This document shows, piece by piece, positions 19,911-29,790 of a DNA stretch of 59,945 bases. Source of the DNA: Pseudonocardia sp. (GTDB lineage Bacteria > Actinomycetota > Actinomycetes > Mycobacteriales > Pseudonocardiaceae); contig JAJCYC010000280.1 of the NCBI GenBank assembly GCA_029263115.1, positions 1 to 59,945 on the forward strand. The letters are read 5' to 3'. Within the stretch, counting starts at the first letter, position 1. Each line of letters starts with the position of its first letter. The notes beneath the pieces are model-generated. The model was given only the letters and a program-made list of their open reading frames with translations, had not been told where the DNA came from and ran no database searches. Both the position numbers and the translations under genes were made by a program.

Positions 19911-20516
19911 CCAGCGGCGCGATCAGCGACGGCGCGGTGATCGCGGTCCTGGGTCCGTTCGTCCGGGCCACCCGGCCGGTGCTCGACGCATTGCGCGAGG
20001 CCGACCCGTTCGGCCTGCGCGACCGGGTGCGCAGCGGCGCGGAGCAGCTGGACCGCCGGCTCTCCGCCCGGATTCTCGACCGGTTGGCGCGCGTCGAGGT
20101 GCCCGGCACCGCGGCGTGGGCCGACATGTCGGTGACCGGGCGGCACCGCTGGTGGGCCTACCGGGTGGGTCGGTTCACCACCCTGGTGGCCTCGGTGCCC
20201 GGGATCGGTGGCGCCCTGGCCAGTCGGTTGCCGGTGCACTCCGCGCTGGGCGCCGCCGGGCAGGGCCTGCTGCTGTGCGCGATGGCCGGCGAGTCCGGAG
20301 TGCGGCGCGGTCTGGCGGCTCGGCCGGGCGCTGTACGCGCTGGACTCCGAGCTGGACAAGCGCCCGCGCGGCCGGTTCTACCACGAGCTGCTGGCGTTGC
20401 TCCCGGTTGTCGGGGTGCTCGGGAAGTACTTCGGCGAGTGGTCCGGGCTCAAGCGCGCGGCGAAGACCGGGGCCGCGTGGCTCGACGCCCGGCCGGGTTC
20501 CGTCCCCTCCACCTGA
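19907..20516 (+). pseudogene. conserved hypothetical protein, single-base frameshift
   Basis: The first frame (from ATG 19907) reads VIAVLGPFVRATRPVLDALR, with a helix rich in membrane-like residues, up to about codon 135. The clearly coding continuation (WRLGRALYALDSELDKRP, ending PGSVPST at 20516) is one frame over. Removing one G from the GCGCGG run at about 20305-20310 restores a single reading frame of about 202 residues. GC3 bias is strong on both sides of the shift. It is either a real frameshift or a sequencing slip in a G/C run. The protein family is not one I recognise. Confidence 0.7.
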
Positions 20517-20526
20517 CCGCGGCCGG

Positions 20527-21600
20527 TCAGCCCGGTGGGCGCAGGTAGACGTAGTGGTGGTGCGTGGTGAACCCGAGGCCGCGGTAGAGGCCCAGCGCGG
20601 CGGCGTTGTGCGAGGCGACCTGCAGCACGGTCCACCGCGCGCCGCGCTGCGCGCCCCAGCGGGCGGCCGCCGCCATCAGCGTGCCGGCCCGGCCCTGCCG
20701 CCGGTGTTCGGGCGAGACCCACAGCCGGGTCACGTACAGGTGGTGGTCCAGCACGGCCAGCCGCACCGCGCCGACGGTGCCGAACGTGTCACCCGCGACT
20801 GTGCCGCCCGCGCCGCCCGCCGCGGTGCGGTCCAGGTCGGCGCCGTCGGGCGCCACGGCGAAGCCGACGTGCGCCAGTTCCGGCGCCGTGAGCACGTGCT
20901 CCTGGGCCGCGCCGAACGCCCCGGTGAGCGGCTCGGTGGCGGCCACCCGCCAGCGTTCCCGGCCCCCGACGGTGACCGCCCGGCCGGTCGGCACTGCCTC
21001 GTCGGTCGGCACCCCGCCGTCGGTAGGCACCGCCCCGGCATCCAGCCCGCCGACCAGCACCTCCACCCGCCAGCCGGCCGGGTGGGCGTCGTCCGGGAGC
21101 CAGCCGTGGTCGAGCGCGGCGGTGTGCCACGGTGACCCCTCGGGTACCTGTAGCCGCGGCGGCAGGCGGTGCTCGGCGGCGAACGCCCGGGCGCGGGCCA
21201 ACGCCTCGGCCACCGGCACGCCGGGGTCCTGGGCCGCCAGCGTCGAGTTCGCCCGCCCGGTGAAGCCGGCCGCGGCCCGTAGCCGCCAGCCGCCGAGCGG
21301 CCGGTCCACCGGCGCGGGCCAGCCGTCCGCGCAGATCTGCTCCAACCGGGCGACCGCGGCCCACGACGGTCGTCTCGCGGGCGCCGGGGGGACGGCCCGC
21401 ACGGCGACCACGTCGGTGGCGAGCACGTGGACCGGTCCCCGCCGGGTGTCCACCCGGATCGTGCCCGGGCCGGCGTCGGCCAGCTCGCCCACCGAGTCGG
21501 TGAGGGCACCGCCGGCCAGCCGGTGGCGCAGCGTCACCCGCCGCCCGACCAGGCCGGGCAGGGCGTCGACCGCCGCAGCGCCGGTGCGTCCTCGCTCCAC
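20527..21600 (-). CDS. GNAT family N-acetyltransferase, cg3035/Rv0428c-like
   Basis: This 357-aa protein (GTG 21600, AGGA seven bases upstream; a TTG at 21627 is also open) has an N-terminal SH3-like segment ([20 protein letters not shown]). A degenerate middle region follows, then a C-terminal GNAT domain with [20 protein letters not shown] (acetyl-CoA loop) and [16 protein letters not shown]. The two-part architecture is typical of the cg3035/Rv0428c family, some members of which are named as N-acetylglutamate synthases. Its substrate is not predictable here. It converges on the frameshifted gene, with only 10 bp between. Confidence 0.85.
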   Translation of the reverse strand: MERGRTGAAAVDALPGLVGRRVTLRHRLAGGALTDSVGELADAGPGTIRVDTRRGPVHVLATDVVAVRAVPPAPARRPSWAAVARLEQICADGWPAPVDRPLGGWRLRAAAGFTGRANSTLAAQDPGVPVAEALARARAFAAEHRLPPRLQVPEGSPWHTAALDHGWLPDDAHPAGWRVEVLVGGLDAGAVPTDGGVPTDEAVPTGRAVTVGGRERWRVAATEPLTGAFGAAQEHVLTAPELAHVGFAVAPDGADLDRTAAGGAGGTVAGDTFGTVGAVRLAVLDHHLYVTRLWVSPEHRRQGRAGTLMAAAARWGAQRGARWTVLQVASHNAAALGLYRGLGFTTHHHYVYLRPPG

Positions 21601-21735
21601 CGTACGATCCTGCCGCAACCGGACCAACCGCGCGGTAGCCGCAGCCGCGCCACTGCGGACACCCCGTCGAGCACGGTGTTGTGCATCACCCGTATTTCAT
21701 CCCCACCTCGGTGCGCTGAACGGGACCTCAACAGA

Positions 21736-21741
21736 CATACT
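21736..21741 (+). promoter_or_regulatory. candidate -10 box for the fdxC-dapC-MFS operon
   Basis: CATACT lies about 40 bp upstream of GTG 21781. The mRNA would have a short leader containing the AGGAG at about 21769. No convincing -35 element was identified. Confidence 0.35.
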
Positions 21742-21780
21742 GTCGGGCGAACGTCGCACCCCCACCGCAGGAGAACCGCC

Positions 21781-22107
21781 GTGACCTACGTGATCGCCGA
21801 GCCGTGTGTCGACCTCCTCGACAAAGCATGTATCGAGGAGTGTCCGGTCGACTGCATCTACGAGGGCGGTCGGATGATGTACATCCACCCCGACGAGTGT
21901 GTCGACTGTGGTGCCTGCGAACCGGTCTGTCCTGTCGAGGCCATCTACTACGAGGACGACGTGCCGGACCAGTGGAAGGACTACACCAAGGCGAACGTCG
22001 ACTTCTTCGACGAGCTCGGCTCGCCCGGTGGCGCCTCCAAGGTCGGCAAGACCCAGCGCGACGTGCCGCCGGGGGCCGACCTGCCGCCGCAAGAACACGA
22101 CGAGTGA
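21781..22107 (+). CDS. fdxC: 7Fe ferredoxin FdxC
   Basis: This 108-aa soluble electron carrier has Cys at 9, 17, 21 and 25, and at 40, 43, 46 and 50. That pattern gives one [3Fe-4S] and one [4Fe-4S] cluster. The C-terminal extension after the second cluster is typical of actinobacterial FdxA/FdxC. It starts at GTG 21781 with AGGAGAA upstream. The GTGA overlap with dapC is the conserved arrangement recalled from mycobacteria (Rv1177-Rv1178). Confidence 0.96.
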   Translation: MTYVIAEPCVDLLDKACIEECPVDCIYEGGRMMYIHPDECVDCGACEPVCPVEAIYYEDDVPDQWKDYTKANVDFFDELGSPGGASKVGKTQRDVPPGADLPPQEHDE

Positions 22108-23252
22108 GCCCTGCCCGTACCGCCCGGCCGTCGGCGACGACCGGCGCTGCGGACACCCGGTTGCCCGATTTCCCCTGGGACTCGCTGACCGGAGCGGCGG
22201 CCCGGGCCGGTGCACACCCGGACGGGATCGTCGACCTCTCGGTCGGCACCCCGGTCGATCCGGTGCCGTCGCCGATCCGGGCCGCGCTGTCCGGTCCGGC
22301 GGCCGCCGCGCCCGGCTACCCGACCACCTGGGGCACCGCCGGGCTGCGTGAAGCCGTCGTGGCCGCGATGCACCGCCGGTTCGGGGTGCCCGGGCTCGAC
22401 CCCGACGCGGTGCTGCCCACGATCGGCTCCAAGGAGCTGGTGGCGTGGCTGCCCACGCTGCTCGGGCTCGGGCCCGGCGACGTGGTCGCGCTGCCCGAAC
22501 TGGCCTACCCGACCTACGAGGTGGGTGCCCGGTTGGCCGGCGCTGACCACCTGCGGACCGACTCCCTGCCCGCCGAAGCGGTGGCGGCCGGGCCGGTGCG
22601 GCTGGTGTGGCTGAACTCGCCGTCCAACCCGACCGGTCGGGTCACGCCCGCCGCGCAGTTGCGGGAGTTGGTGGACCGGGCCCGGGAGCGCGGCGCGGTG
22701 GTGGCCTCCGACGAGTGCTACCTGTCGCTGTCCGACCCTGAGGCGGGCGCGGTATCGGTGCTGCACGAGTCGGTGTGCGGCGGCGACGTCACCGGGCTGC
22801 TCGCGGTGCACTCGCTGTCCAAGACCTCGAACCTGGCCGGTTACCGGGCCGGGTTCGTGGCCGGTGACCCAGGCCTGGTGGCGCGGATGCTGACCGTGCG
22901 CAAGCACGCCGGGATGATGGTGCCGTTTCCGGTGCAGGCCGCGATGGAGGCCGCGCTGCGCGACGACGAGCACGTGCGGGCGCAGTGGGCCCGGTACCGG
23001 GCGCGGCGGGCCGCGCTGGCCGGGGCGCTGACCGGTTTCGGGCTGCGGATCGAGCACTCCGCGGCCGGGCTGTACCTGTGGGCCACCGCCGACGAGCACT
23101 GCCGGATCACCGTCGACCGGCTCGCCGCGCGTGGGCTGCTGGTGGCGCCCGGGGAGTTCTACGGACCGGCCGGGGCCTTGCACGTGCGGGTGGCGGCCAC
23201 CGCGACCGACGAGCGGGTGGCCGCGGCGGTGGCCCGGCTGCGCCGGGCGTGA
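22104..23252 (+). CDS. dapC: succinyldiaminopimelate transaminase
   Basis: This 382-aa class I/II PLP aminotransferase has K240 in [12 protein letters not shown] as the expected Schiff-base lysine. [11 protein letters not shown] and the SDECY cofactor motif are also present. DapC converts N-succinyl-2-amino-6-ketopimelate to N-succinyl-LL-diaminopimelate in the succinylase lysine/peptidoglycan branch. The flanking reactions are encoded in this window by dapD (25.6 kb) and dapE (27.2 kb). It is coupled to fdxC and to the downstream MFS gene by 4-nt overlaps. Confidence 0.93.
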   Translation: MSPARTARPSATTGAADTRLPDFPWDSLTGAAARAGAHPDGIVDLSVGTPVDPVPSPIRAALSGPAAAAPGYPTTWGTAGLREAVVAAMHRRFGVPGLDPDAVLPTIGSKELVAWLPTLLGLGPGDVVALPELAYPTYEVGARLAGADHLRTDSLPAEAVAAGPVRLVWLNSPSNPTGRVTPAAQLRELVDRARERGAVVASDECYLSLSDPEAGAVSVLHESVCGGDVTGLLAVHSLSKTSNLAGYRAGFVAGDPGLVARMLTVRKHAGMMVPFPVQAAMEAALRDDEHVRAQWARYRARRAALAGALTGFGLRIEHSAAGLYLWATADEHCRITVDRLAARGLLVAPGEFYGPAGALHVRVAATATDERVAAAVARLRRA

Positions 23253-24457
23253 CCTCGCTGCGACCCCGGATCGGCGCTCGCCCGATCACAGTGCTCGTCG
23301 GGGTGCTGCTGCTGGCCGTCAACCTGCGGGCCGCGCTCGCCGGGTACCCGCCGCTGCTGGAGACCGTGCGCGACGAGCTGGGGCTGTCCGCCGGCGCGGC
23401 CGGGCTGGTCCAGGCCAGCGCGGTGATCATGATGGGGGTCGGGTCGTTCGGCGCGCCCCGGCTCGGTGCGCGGCTGGGCTGGGAACGGGCGCTGGGCCTC
23501 GGGGTGGCTGTGGTCGCGGTGGGCAGTCTGCTGCGGCTGGTCGCCGTGCCGGCGGCGCTGGTGGCCGGCAGCGTGCTGGTCGGCGGCGGGATCGGCGTGG
23601 CCGGCGTGCTGCTGACCGGCGTGGTCAAGGAACGGCTGGCCGACCGGGCCGGCACGGTCACCGGCGCCTACGTGGTGGCCATGATGATCGGTGCCACGGC
23701 GGCCAGCGCGCTGGCGGTACCCCTGGCGATCGGGCTCGGCGGCTGGTCGCGCTCGCTGGCGGTGTGGGCGGTGCCGGCGGTACTGGCGGTCGCGGCCTGG
23801 TGGCCGGTGGCCCGGCGGTTCCCCGGTCGCCCCGGCGAGCCGGGTCCGGTGACCGGCGCCGCCGACCGGACCGGCGCGTTGCCGTGGCGGCACGGATTCG
23901 CCCGGCTGGCGGCGGCGTACATGGCGATGTCGTCGGTGCAGTTCTACGGCTGGCTGACCTGGCTCTCGCCGTACTACCAGGGGCTGGGCTGGTCACCGCA
24001 GCAGGCCGCGCTGCTGCAGGCCTGGTGGAGCGTGGTGCAGATCCCGGTCGCGTTGACGGTGTCCGCGCTGGCCGAGCGCCGCCGCCGCTGGGTGTTCTGG
24101 GCCGGTCTGTCACTGGCCTGCGGTGTGGCCGGCACGGCGGGAGCGCTGTGGTTCCCGCTGCTCGCGCCCTGGGTGTGGGCGACGTTGATGGCGGTCGGGG
24201 TGGGAGCCGGCTTCCCGCTGGGGCTGTCGGTGATCGCCTGGCGGACCCCGGACGGGGCGGCCGCCGGGGCGACCAGCGGGCTCGCGCTCGGTGTCGGCTA
24301 CCTCTGCGCCGGTGCCGCGCCGCTCGCCATGGGACTGCTGCTCGACCTCACCGGCGGCTATCCGTTGCCACTGGCGCTGCTGCTGGTCGCGGGAGCGGGG
24401 CAGGCGGTCGCGGTCGCGCTGATCGGCAACGGCCGGCGGGTGGTGGGTGGGAGGTAG
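23249..24457 (+). CDS. MFS transporter, CynX/NimT-like
   Basis: This 402-aa protein with 12 predicted helices starts at GTG 23249, overlapping the dapC stop. The opening LLLAVNLRAALAGYPPLLETV and the AGLVQASAVIMMGVG segment are typical of the CynX/NimT branch of the major facilitator superfamily, whose members move cyanate, nitroimidazoles or other small anions. The substrate is unknown. The stop codon lies within the left arm of a perfect 19-bp terminator stem. Confidence 0.87.
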   Translation: MTSLRPRIGARPITVLVGVLLLAVNLRAALAGYPPLLETVRDELGLSAGAAGLVQASAVIMMGVGSFGAPRLGARLGWERALGLGVAVVAVGSLLRLVAVPAALVAGSVLVGGGIGVAGVLLTGVVKERLADRAGTVTGAYVVAMMIGATAASALAVPLAIGLGGWSRSLAVWAVPAVLAVAAWWPVARRFPGRPGEPGPVTGAADRTGALPWRHGFARLAAAYMAMSSVQFYGWLTWLSPYYQGLGWSPQQAALLQAWWSVVQIPVALTVSALAERRRRWVFWAGLSLACGVAGTAGALWFPLLAPWVWATLMAVGVGAGFPLGLSVIAWRTPDGAAAGATSGLALGVGYLCAGAAPLAMGLLLDLTGGYPLPLALLLVAGAGQAVAVALIGNGRRVVGGR

Positions 24458-24482
24458 CGCCAGGGCGCTACCTCCCACCCAC
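24443..24482. terminator. bidirectional terminator, perfect 19-bp stem
   Basis: GTGGGTGGGAGGTAGCGCC (24443-24461) pairs with its exact complement at 24464-24482 across a two-base gap, so the tip must open to form a loop. It lies between the convergent MFS and CHAD genes, and its left arm contains the MFS stop codon. It should stop transcription from both sides. Confidence 0.8.
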
Positions 24483-24486
24483 GGGA

Positions 24487-25473
24487 TCAGAGGGCGTCGG
24501 CCTTCGCCACGACCTGCTCCCAGGCGGCCCACCACAGGGTGCGCTGATACTCGGCGCGGGCGTACTCGCGTTCGGTCAGCCGCCCGGCGACGAACACCAC
24601 GGCCGGGTCGGGCGAGTCGCCGAGCGCGGTCACCAGGTCACGGATCCGCTGCTGGGCGATGCAGGCGTCCTGGTGGTCGCCGAGCACCTCCTGCAGCCCG
24701 GTGGTGGCGGTCAGCAGCCGGCGCACCGGCTTGCCCAGCGCCGGCTCGGCCAGTTCGCCGGTGTAGCGCAGCCGCTTGCCCTTGATCCGCAGCGCGTGCA
24801 GCACCTCGTCCGGCGGGTCCTCCCCGGCCTTGCGCACGGCCTTGCGCAGCGAGCGGTACTCGGCGCGGACCAGGTCCACCAGTTCCGGCTGGGCTCTGGT
24901 GGCGGTCGGAGTGGGCAGCGGCAACCGGACGGCGTCTGCCAGCCGCTCCAGCAGCGCGGTGTAGCGCGGAGCGCCGAGTGCGTCGAGCATCTCCTGGCGG
25001 GCCTGTGCGTACTCCGCGTCCAGCGCCGCGAGCAGCTGCTCGGCGGCGGCCTGCTCGGCGGCGGCCAGGTCGGCGGCCAGCCCACGCAACCGGGGCAGCA
25101 GCACCTCCAGGTCGCGCACCGGCCCCAGCGAACGGCCCAGCCAGCCCAGTTCGGCGCGCAGGCCGTCGGCCCACTCGGCGTCCAGCAGCGGGCGCGCGGC
25201 CTTCAGCGTGGCCCGCATCCGGCGCACCGACACCCGCATCTGGTGCACGCCCTCCTCGTCCTCACCGGCCCGCGCGATCGGGTCGTGGTGCAGCAGGGCG
25301 CGCAGCCGGGTGTCCAGCGCGACCCGGACGAGGTGTACGGGCGAGTCACCGGGAGTGGCGGCCAGCGGCTCGGGCAGCTCGAACAGCCCGACCGGCAACG
25401 AGCCACGGCGGCTCACGCGGGTCGAGCGGCGGGGGGCACGGGATCCGGAGCGGGCGCCGGTCGTCACTGTCAC
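24487..25473 (-). CDS. CHAD domain protein
   Basis: This 328-aa alpha-helical protein has two CHAD repeats. Each contains the conserved basic helix with His: EGVHQMRVSVRRMRATLKA near residue 75, and VLHALRIKGKRLRYTGELA near residue 225. CHAD domains bind inorganic polyphosphate through these Lys/Arg/His surfaces and often associate with polyphosphate granules or occur beside CYTH phosphatases. No CYTH domain is fused or adjacent. GTG 25473 is the start used. Confidence 0.92.
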   Translation of the reverse strand: MTVTTGARSGSRAPRRSTRVSRRGSLPVGLFELPEPLAATPGDSPVHLVRVALDTRLRALLHHDPIARAGEDEEGVHQMRVSVRRMRATLKAARPLLDAEWADGLRAELGWLGRSLGPVRDLEVLLPRLRGLAADLAAAEQAAAEQLLAALDAEYAQARQEMLDALGAPRYTALLERLADAVRLPLPTPTATRAQPELVDLVRAEYRSLRKAVRKAGEDPPDEVLHALRIKGKRLRYTGELAEPALGKPVRRLLTATTGLQEVLGDHQDACIAQQRIRDLVTALGDSPDPAVVFVAGRLTEREYARAEYQRTLWWAAWEQVVAKADAL

Positions 25474-25576
25474 CCGGCGAGGATACGGGTGCCGGATGAA
25501 CGAGCGGGTCCGCCGCCGGGTTGGCCGCCATTCGGGTTGATTCAGTCGTTCGTGTGCTCGGTCCGTTCGTGTGTGC

Positions 25577-26533
25577 TCAGCTGTTGGCGTGCAGGGCGGC
25601 GTTCAGCTCGACCGCCCGCCCGGCACGTGGCCGGGCCCGCACGGCGCCGGACACCGAGTCGCGCAGCAGCAGCAGCCCGTCCTGGCCGCTCAGCGCACGG
25701 GCCGCCACCACCGCGCCGTCGGGCAGGGTGACCTTCGTGCCGGCGGTGACGTACAGCCCGGCCTCGACCACGCAGTCGTCGCCCAGCGAGATCCCGATGC
25801 CGGCGTTCGCGCCGATCAGGCACCGCTGCCCGACCGAGATGACCTCCTTGCCGCCACCGGACAACGTGCCCATGATCGAGGCGCCGCCGCCCAGGTCGGA
25901 CCCGTCGCCGACCACCACGCCGGCCGAGATCCGGCCCTCCACCATCGAGGTGCCGAGGGTGCCGGCGTTGAAGTTGACGAACCCCTCGTGCATGACGGTG
26001 GTGCCCTCGGCCAGGTGTGCGCCCAGGCGGACCCGGTCGGCGTCAGCGATCCGCACCCCGGTCGGGAGCACGTAGTCGACCATGCGGGGGAACTTGTCCA
26101 CCGAGTACACGGTGACCTGCCCCCGGTCGGCCATCAGCCGGGCCCGGGTCAGCTCGAACCCGGCCACCGGGCAGGGGCCGTGGTTGGTCCAGACCACGTT
26201 CGCGAGCAGCCCGAACATGCCCTCCAGGTTCACCTGGTGCGGCCGGACCAGCCGGTGGGACAGCAGGTGCAGGCGCAGGTAGACGTCGTAGGCGTCGGTA
26301 GGCGGGTCGGTCAGGGAGGTGACCTCGGTGCGCACCGAGGTCACCTGGTCGCCGCGGACCTGGTCCGGACCGACGAGCGCGTCGAGATCGGACGGGTCCG
26401 CGGGGTCGGTCCCGGGGATGTCCGTACCGGGGGGGCGACCGAGCGCGGGGGCCGGGTACCAGGTGTCCAGGACGGTGCCGTCGGAGGCGAGGGTGGCGAG
26501 GCCGGCGCCGTGCGCGCCATCGGTGAGATGCAC
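25577..26533 (-). CDS. dapD: 2,3,4,5-tetrahydropyridine-2,6-dicarboxylate N-succinyltransferase
   Basis: This 318-aa left-handed beta-helix acyltransferase of the actinobacterial DapD type carries hexapeptide repeats ([37 protein letters not shown]). It transfers succinate from succinyl-CoA onto tetrahydrodipicolinate in lysine and peptidoglycan synthesis. GTG 26533 ([14 protein letters not shown]) begins the conserved part. The gene is divergent from the hypothetical gene and dapE, as dapD and dapE are in mycobacteria (Rv1201c/Rv1202). Confidence 0.95.
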   Translation of the reverse strand: MHLTDGAHGAGLATLASDGTVLDTWYPAPALGRPPGTDIPGTDPADPSDLDALVGPDQVRGDQVTSVRTEVTSLTDPPTDAYDVYLRLHLLSHRLVRPHQVNLEGMFGLLANVVWTNHGPCPVAGFELTRARLMADRGQVTVYSVDKFPRMVDYVLPTGVRIADADRVRLGAHLAEGTTVMHEGFVNFNAGTLGTSMVEGRISAGVVVGDGSDLGGGASIMGTLSGGGKEVISVGQRCLIGANAGIGISLGDDCVVEAGLYVTAGTKVTLPDGAVVAARALSGQDGLLLLRDSVSGAVRARPRAGRAVELNAALHANS

Positions 26534-26618
26534 GGGAGGCACGTTACAGCGAGTGCCCGGCGCCCCGGTCCGCTCGACCCGGGCTTGCCGATAACCCGGT
26601 CGCCGGACGCTGGGGCCA

Positions 26619-27113
26619 ATGGCGTACCCGCTCGTACCGTGCCCGGTCAGGCCCGGCCCGGTCAGGCCCAGCCTGAAGTGCGCCTCGGCGGTCGAGCTGC
26701 TGGGCCGTCCGGCGCGGCTCACCACGTCGCTGGCCCGGGTCCGCCGGAGCTCCGCGCTGATGCCCGCCGCCGCCGCCGCGCTCGCCCGCCTGGACCAACC
26801 TGGCCCCGGCGCTGGGCCTACCGGGGCGGCCGGGTCGGGCCGGGTCGCTGGCCGGACCGCAGACTTCGTGCCCCGGATCGGGCTGGACGAGCTCAAGGCG
26901 CTGCCGGTGGCGGACCGCGCCGGCATCGTGGCCGGGCGGACCGATCGGATCGGCGCCGTGATGGACGCCTACCGAGATCCGTGGTCGTTGGGCCGGGAGC
27001 CGCCCACCGGGGGCCGGTTCGCCTGGGCGTTGCGGCTGGCGCCGAGAGGGCCGCGGGTGCAGGTGTACCCGGTGGATGTGCAGGACGGGCACGTCGTGGT
27101 GCGGCCCCGCTGA
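26619..27113 (+). CDS. hypothetical protein between dapD and dapE
   Basis: The 164-aa frame has strong GC3 bias, especially from about 26800 onward. Its C-terminal 85 residues ([39 protein letters not shown]) look like a folded domain. The first 75 residues are Pro/Ala/Arg-rich and may not be translated; a later start such as ATG 26760 is possible. I recognise no family. It lies 37 nt upstream of dapE on the same strand. Confidence 0.45.
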   Translation: MAYPLVPCPVRPGPVRPSLKCASAVELLGRPARLTTSLARVRRSSALMPAAAAALARLDQPGPGAGPTGAAGSGRVAGRTADFVPRIGLDELKALPVADRAGIVAGRTDRIGAVMDAYRDPWSLGREPPTGGRFAWALRLAPRGPRVQVYPVDVQDGHVVVRPR

Positions 27114-27137
27114 TCGCCGGGTTCTGGCCGCCGGGGG

Positions 27138-27143
27138 TAGCGT
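27138..27143 (+). promoter_or_regulatory. -10 box of a probable leaderless promoter (dapE)
   Basis: TAGCGT is followed by seven bases and then GTG 27151. Confidence 0.4.
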
Positions 27144-27150
27144 CAGCGGG

Positions 27151-28227
27151 GTGGCCACCCCGGACCTGGACCTGACCGCCGACCCTGTCGAGCTCACCGC
27201 CGCACTGGTGGACGTGTCGAGCGTGTCCGGTGACGAGCGGCTGCTGGCCGACGCCGTGGAGGCGGCGATCCGCCGCCAGGCACCGGGTTACCAGGTGTTG
27301 CGCAGCGGCCACGCGGTGCTGGCCCGCACCACCGGCAACCGGCCGACCCGGGTGTTGCTGGCCGGGCACCTGGACACCGTGCCGGTCGCCGACAACCTGC
27401 CGTCGCGCCGCGACGGTGGAAGGCTGTACGGCTGCGGCACCTCGGACATGAAGTCCGGCGACGCGATGATCGCCCACCTGGTGGCCACCGTGCCGGACCC
27501 GGCACTCGAGATCACCTGCGTGTTCTACGACTGCGAGGAGGTCGAGGCGGCCCGCAACGGCCTCGGCCGGATCGAGCGCGAGCACCCCGACTGGTTGGCC
27601 GCCGACCTCGCGGTGCTGGCCGAACCGACCGACGGCGCGGTCGAGGCGGGCTGCCAGGGCACCCTGCGGGCGGTGGTCGCCACCGAGGGCCGACGCGCGC
27701 ACAGTGCCCGGTCCTGGCTGGGACGCAACGCGATCCACGCTGCCGGCGAGCTGCTCGGACGGCTCGACGCCTACCGGCCCCGCCGGGTCACCATCGACGG
27801 CTGCGAGTACCGGGAGGGGCTGCAGGCCGTGCGGATCGAGGGCGGGGTGGCCGGCAACGTGGTGCCGGACGCGTGCTCGGTCACGGTGAACTTCCGGTTC
27901 GCCCCGGACCGCTCGGTGGCCGACGCGACCGCGCACGTGCGCGAGGTTCTCGACGGCTTCGAGCTGAGGGTCACCGACGCCGCGGCCGGGGCGCTGCCCG
28001 GGCTGGCGGTGCCGGCCGCGCGGGCGTTCCTGGCCGCGACCGGGGCGGCCCCGAGGGCCAAGTACGGCTGGACGGACGTGTCCCGGTTCGCCGCCCGCGG
28101 CACCGCGGCGGTCAACTTCGGACCCGGGGACCCGAACCTGGCGCACACCCGCGAGGAGCACGTCGACGTCGAGCGGATCACCGAGTGCACCGGGCTGCTC
28201 CGCCGCTACCTGGTGACCCCGGCCTGA
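27151..28227 (+). CDS. dapE: succinyl-diaminopimelate desuccinylase
   Basis: This 358-aa M20 zinc metallohydrolase has metal ligands visible as H73 and D75 in [10 protein letters not shown]99 in GTSDMKSG and the E129-E130 pair in YDCEEVE. The dimerisation domain begins near [16 protein letters not shown]. DapE hydrolyses N-succinyl-LL-diaminopimelate to LL-diaminopimelate and succinate. It completes, with dapD and dapC in this window, the succinylase route. A TAGCGT box seven bases before GTG 27151 suggests a leaderless transcript. Confidence 0.95.
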   Translation: MATPDLDLTADPVELTAALVDVSSVSGDERLLADAVEAAIRRQAPGYQVLRSGHAVLARTTGNRPTRVLLAGHLDTVPVADNLPSRRDGGRLYGCGTSDMKSGDAMIAHLVATVPDPALEITCVFYDCEEVEAARNGLGRIEREHPDWLAADLAVLAEPTDGAVEAGCQGTLRAVVATEGRRAHSARSWLGRNAIHAAGELLGRLDAYRPRRVTIDGCEYREGLQAVRIEGGVAGNVVPDACSVTVNFRFAPDRSVADATAHVREVLDGFELRVTDAAAGALPGLAVPAARAFLAATGAAPRAKYGWTDVSRFAARGTAAVNFGPGDPNLAHTREEHVDVERITECTGLLRRYLVTPA

Positions 28228-28283
28228 GTCCGGGACCGGCGCATCCCGGCGCGGGGTGGTCGGGCGCGGGGTGGCCGGCGCAG

Positions 28284-28289
28284 TAGGGT
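28284..28289 (+). promoter_or_regulatory. -10 box of a probable leaderless promoter (first LOG gene)
   Basis: TAGGGT is followed by seven bases and then GTG 28297. Confidence 0.4.
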
Positions 28290-28296
28290 CGCCACC

Positions 28297-29088
28297 GTGT
28301 CCGACAACCCCCGTCCCGAGCCGGACCTCGATCCGGCCGACGAGCGCCCATCCGAGCGCCACCGCGGGCCCGTGGTGCTGCGCCGCGACCGCCGCGAGGA
28401 ATCGACCACCACCGACCAGCGCCTGCTCGACTCGCGCGGGCCCACCGACTGGGTGCACACCGACCCGTGGCGGGTACTGCGCATCCAGGCGGAGTTCGTC
28501 GAGGGGTTCGGCATGCTCGCCGAGCTGCCGAAGGCGGTCACCGTGTTCGGTTCCGCCCGCACCGGCCGCGACCATCCCGAGTACACGCTGGGCCGTGAAC
28601 TGGGCGCCGCGCTGGCGCAGGCCGGGTTCGCGGTGGTCACCGGGGGTGGCCCGGGTGCGATGGAGGCGGTCAACCGCGGCTGCAGCGACGTGGGCGGGTT
28701 GTCGGTGGGGCTGGGCATCGAGCTGCCCTTCGAGCAGGGTCTGAACCCGTGGGTCGACCTCGGCATCAACTTCCGCTACTTCTTCGCCCGCAAGACGATG
28801 TTCGTGAAGTACTCGCAGGCGTTCGTCTGCCTGCCCGGCGGTTTCGGCACCCTGGACGAGCTGTTCGAGGCACTCACCCTGGTACAGACCAAGAAGGTCA
28901 CCAAGTTCCCGGTCGTACTGCTCGGCTCGGACTACTGGGGCGGGTTGTACGAGTGGTTGAGCAAGGTCGTGCGGGACAGCGGCAAGATCGGTGACCAGGA
29001 CCTGAAGCTGGTGCACGTCACCGACGACGTCGACGACGCGGTGAAGGTCGTCGAGGAGGCCTACCGGGCGTGGGAGCTGACGCACTGA
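28297..29088 (+). CDS. LOG family protein (long form)
   Basis: This 263-aa Rossmann protein carries the LOG signature PGGFGTLDELFE and a GGGPGAMEA loop. LOG enzymes hydrolyse cytokinin riboside 5'-monophosphates or, more generally, release bases from nucleoside monophosphates. This long form has a 60-residue charged N-terminal extension and a C-terminal helix absent from the short form. It overlaps the second LOG gene by 19 bases, so the two are probably co-expressed. The physiological substrate in bacteria is uncertain. Confidence 0.9.
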   Translation: MSDNPRPEPDLDPADERPSERHRGPVVLRRDRREESTTTDQRLLDSRGPTDWVHTDPWRVLRIQAEFVEGFGMLAELPKAVTVFGSARTGRDHPEYTLGRELGAALAQAGFAVVTGGGPGAMEAVNRGCSDVGGLSVGLGIELPFEQGLNPWVDLGINFRYFFARKTMFVKYSQAFVCLPGGFGTLDELFEALTLVQTKKVTKFPVVLLGSDYWGGLYEWLSKVVRDSGKIGDQDLKLVHVTDDVDDAVKVVEEAYRAWELTH

Positions 29089-29639
29089 GCGGGAAGTCCG
29101 CACCGCGCGCGGTCTGTGTGTACTGCTCGTCGGCGGAGGGCATCGCGCCGGCGCACCTGGAGCTGGCCGAGGCCCTCGGGCGCGGGATCGCCGCCCGGGG
29201 CTGGACCCTGGTCTCCGGGGGCGGCCAGCGTTCGATGATGGGCGCGGTGGCCCGGGCCGCCCGGGCCGGCGGTGCCCGCACCGTCGGGGTGATCCCGCGC
29301 TCGATGGTCGAGCGGGAGTGGGCCGACCACGACTCGGACGAGTTGCTGGTCACCGACACCATGCGCGAGCGCAAGGCGATGATGGATGCGCACGCCGACG
29401 CGTTCGTCACGTTGCCGGGCGGTCTGGGCACCTGCGAGGAGCTGTTCGAGACCTGGAGCGCCCGGGTGCTGGACCTACACACCAAACCGGTGGTGCTGCT
29501 CGACCCGGACGGCCACTACGGCGGCCTGCTGCATTGGCTGAACGGCGTGGCGGACGGCGGCTTCGCCCGCCCGGCCGCCCTGGACACCCTGGTCCGGGTC
29601 ACGGGCGTCGAGGCGGCCCTGGACGCCTGCGCGAGCTGA
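29070..29639 (+). CDS. LOG family protein, cytokinin phosphoribohydrolase-like
   Basis: This 189-aa protein has the length of canonical LOG enzymes. VCVYCSSAEG, SGGGQRSMMG, the catalytic MRERKAMM and LPGGLGTCEELFE are all present. The mycobacterial equivalent at this position (Rv1205) makes cytokinins whose breakdown product matters during proteasome failure. Start GTG 29070 overlaps the upstream LOG gene. The pair suggests a shared nucleotide-recycling role, but this is inference. Confidence 0.92.
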   Translation: MGADALSGKSAPRAVCVYCSSAEGIAPAHLELAEALGRGIAARGWTLVSGGGQRSMMGAVARAARAGGARTVGVIPRSMVEREWADHDSDELLVTDTMRERKAMMDAHADAFVTLPGGLGTCEELFETWSARVLDLHTKPVVLLDPDGHYGGLLHWLNGVADGGFARPAALDTLVRVTGVEAALDACAS

Positions 29640-29656
29640 CCGCCACACCTTGCCGG

Positions 29657-29721
29657 ATGATCCACGTCTCGGTGTGGAAACGGAACCAGCGCGTCCGCTT
29701 GCCCACCGGAACGCGGATCAC
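29657..29721. repeat. 65-bp imperfect palindromic element, copy 3
   Basis: The left arm ATGATCCACGTCTCGGTGTG and the right arm (other strand GTGATCCGCGTTCCGGTGGG) keep the same 65-bp length and arm layout as copies 1 and 2. It lies in the gap between the second LOG gene and folP2 with no DUF559 gene nearby. Confidence 0.78.
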
Positions 29722-29790
29722 TGGCCCCGGTGTCACGATCTCGCCGGCTCGCGGCGCGGTGACCCCGCCACGCATGTCAGGATCGGCTGT

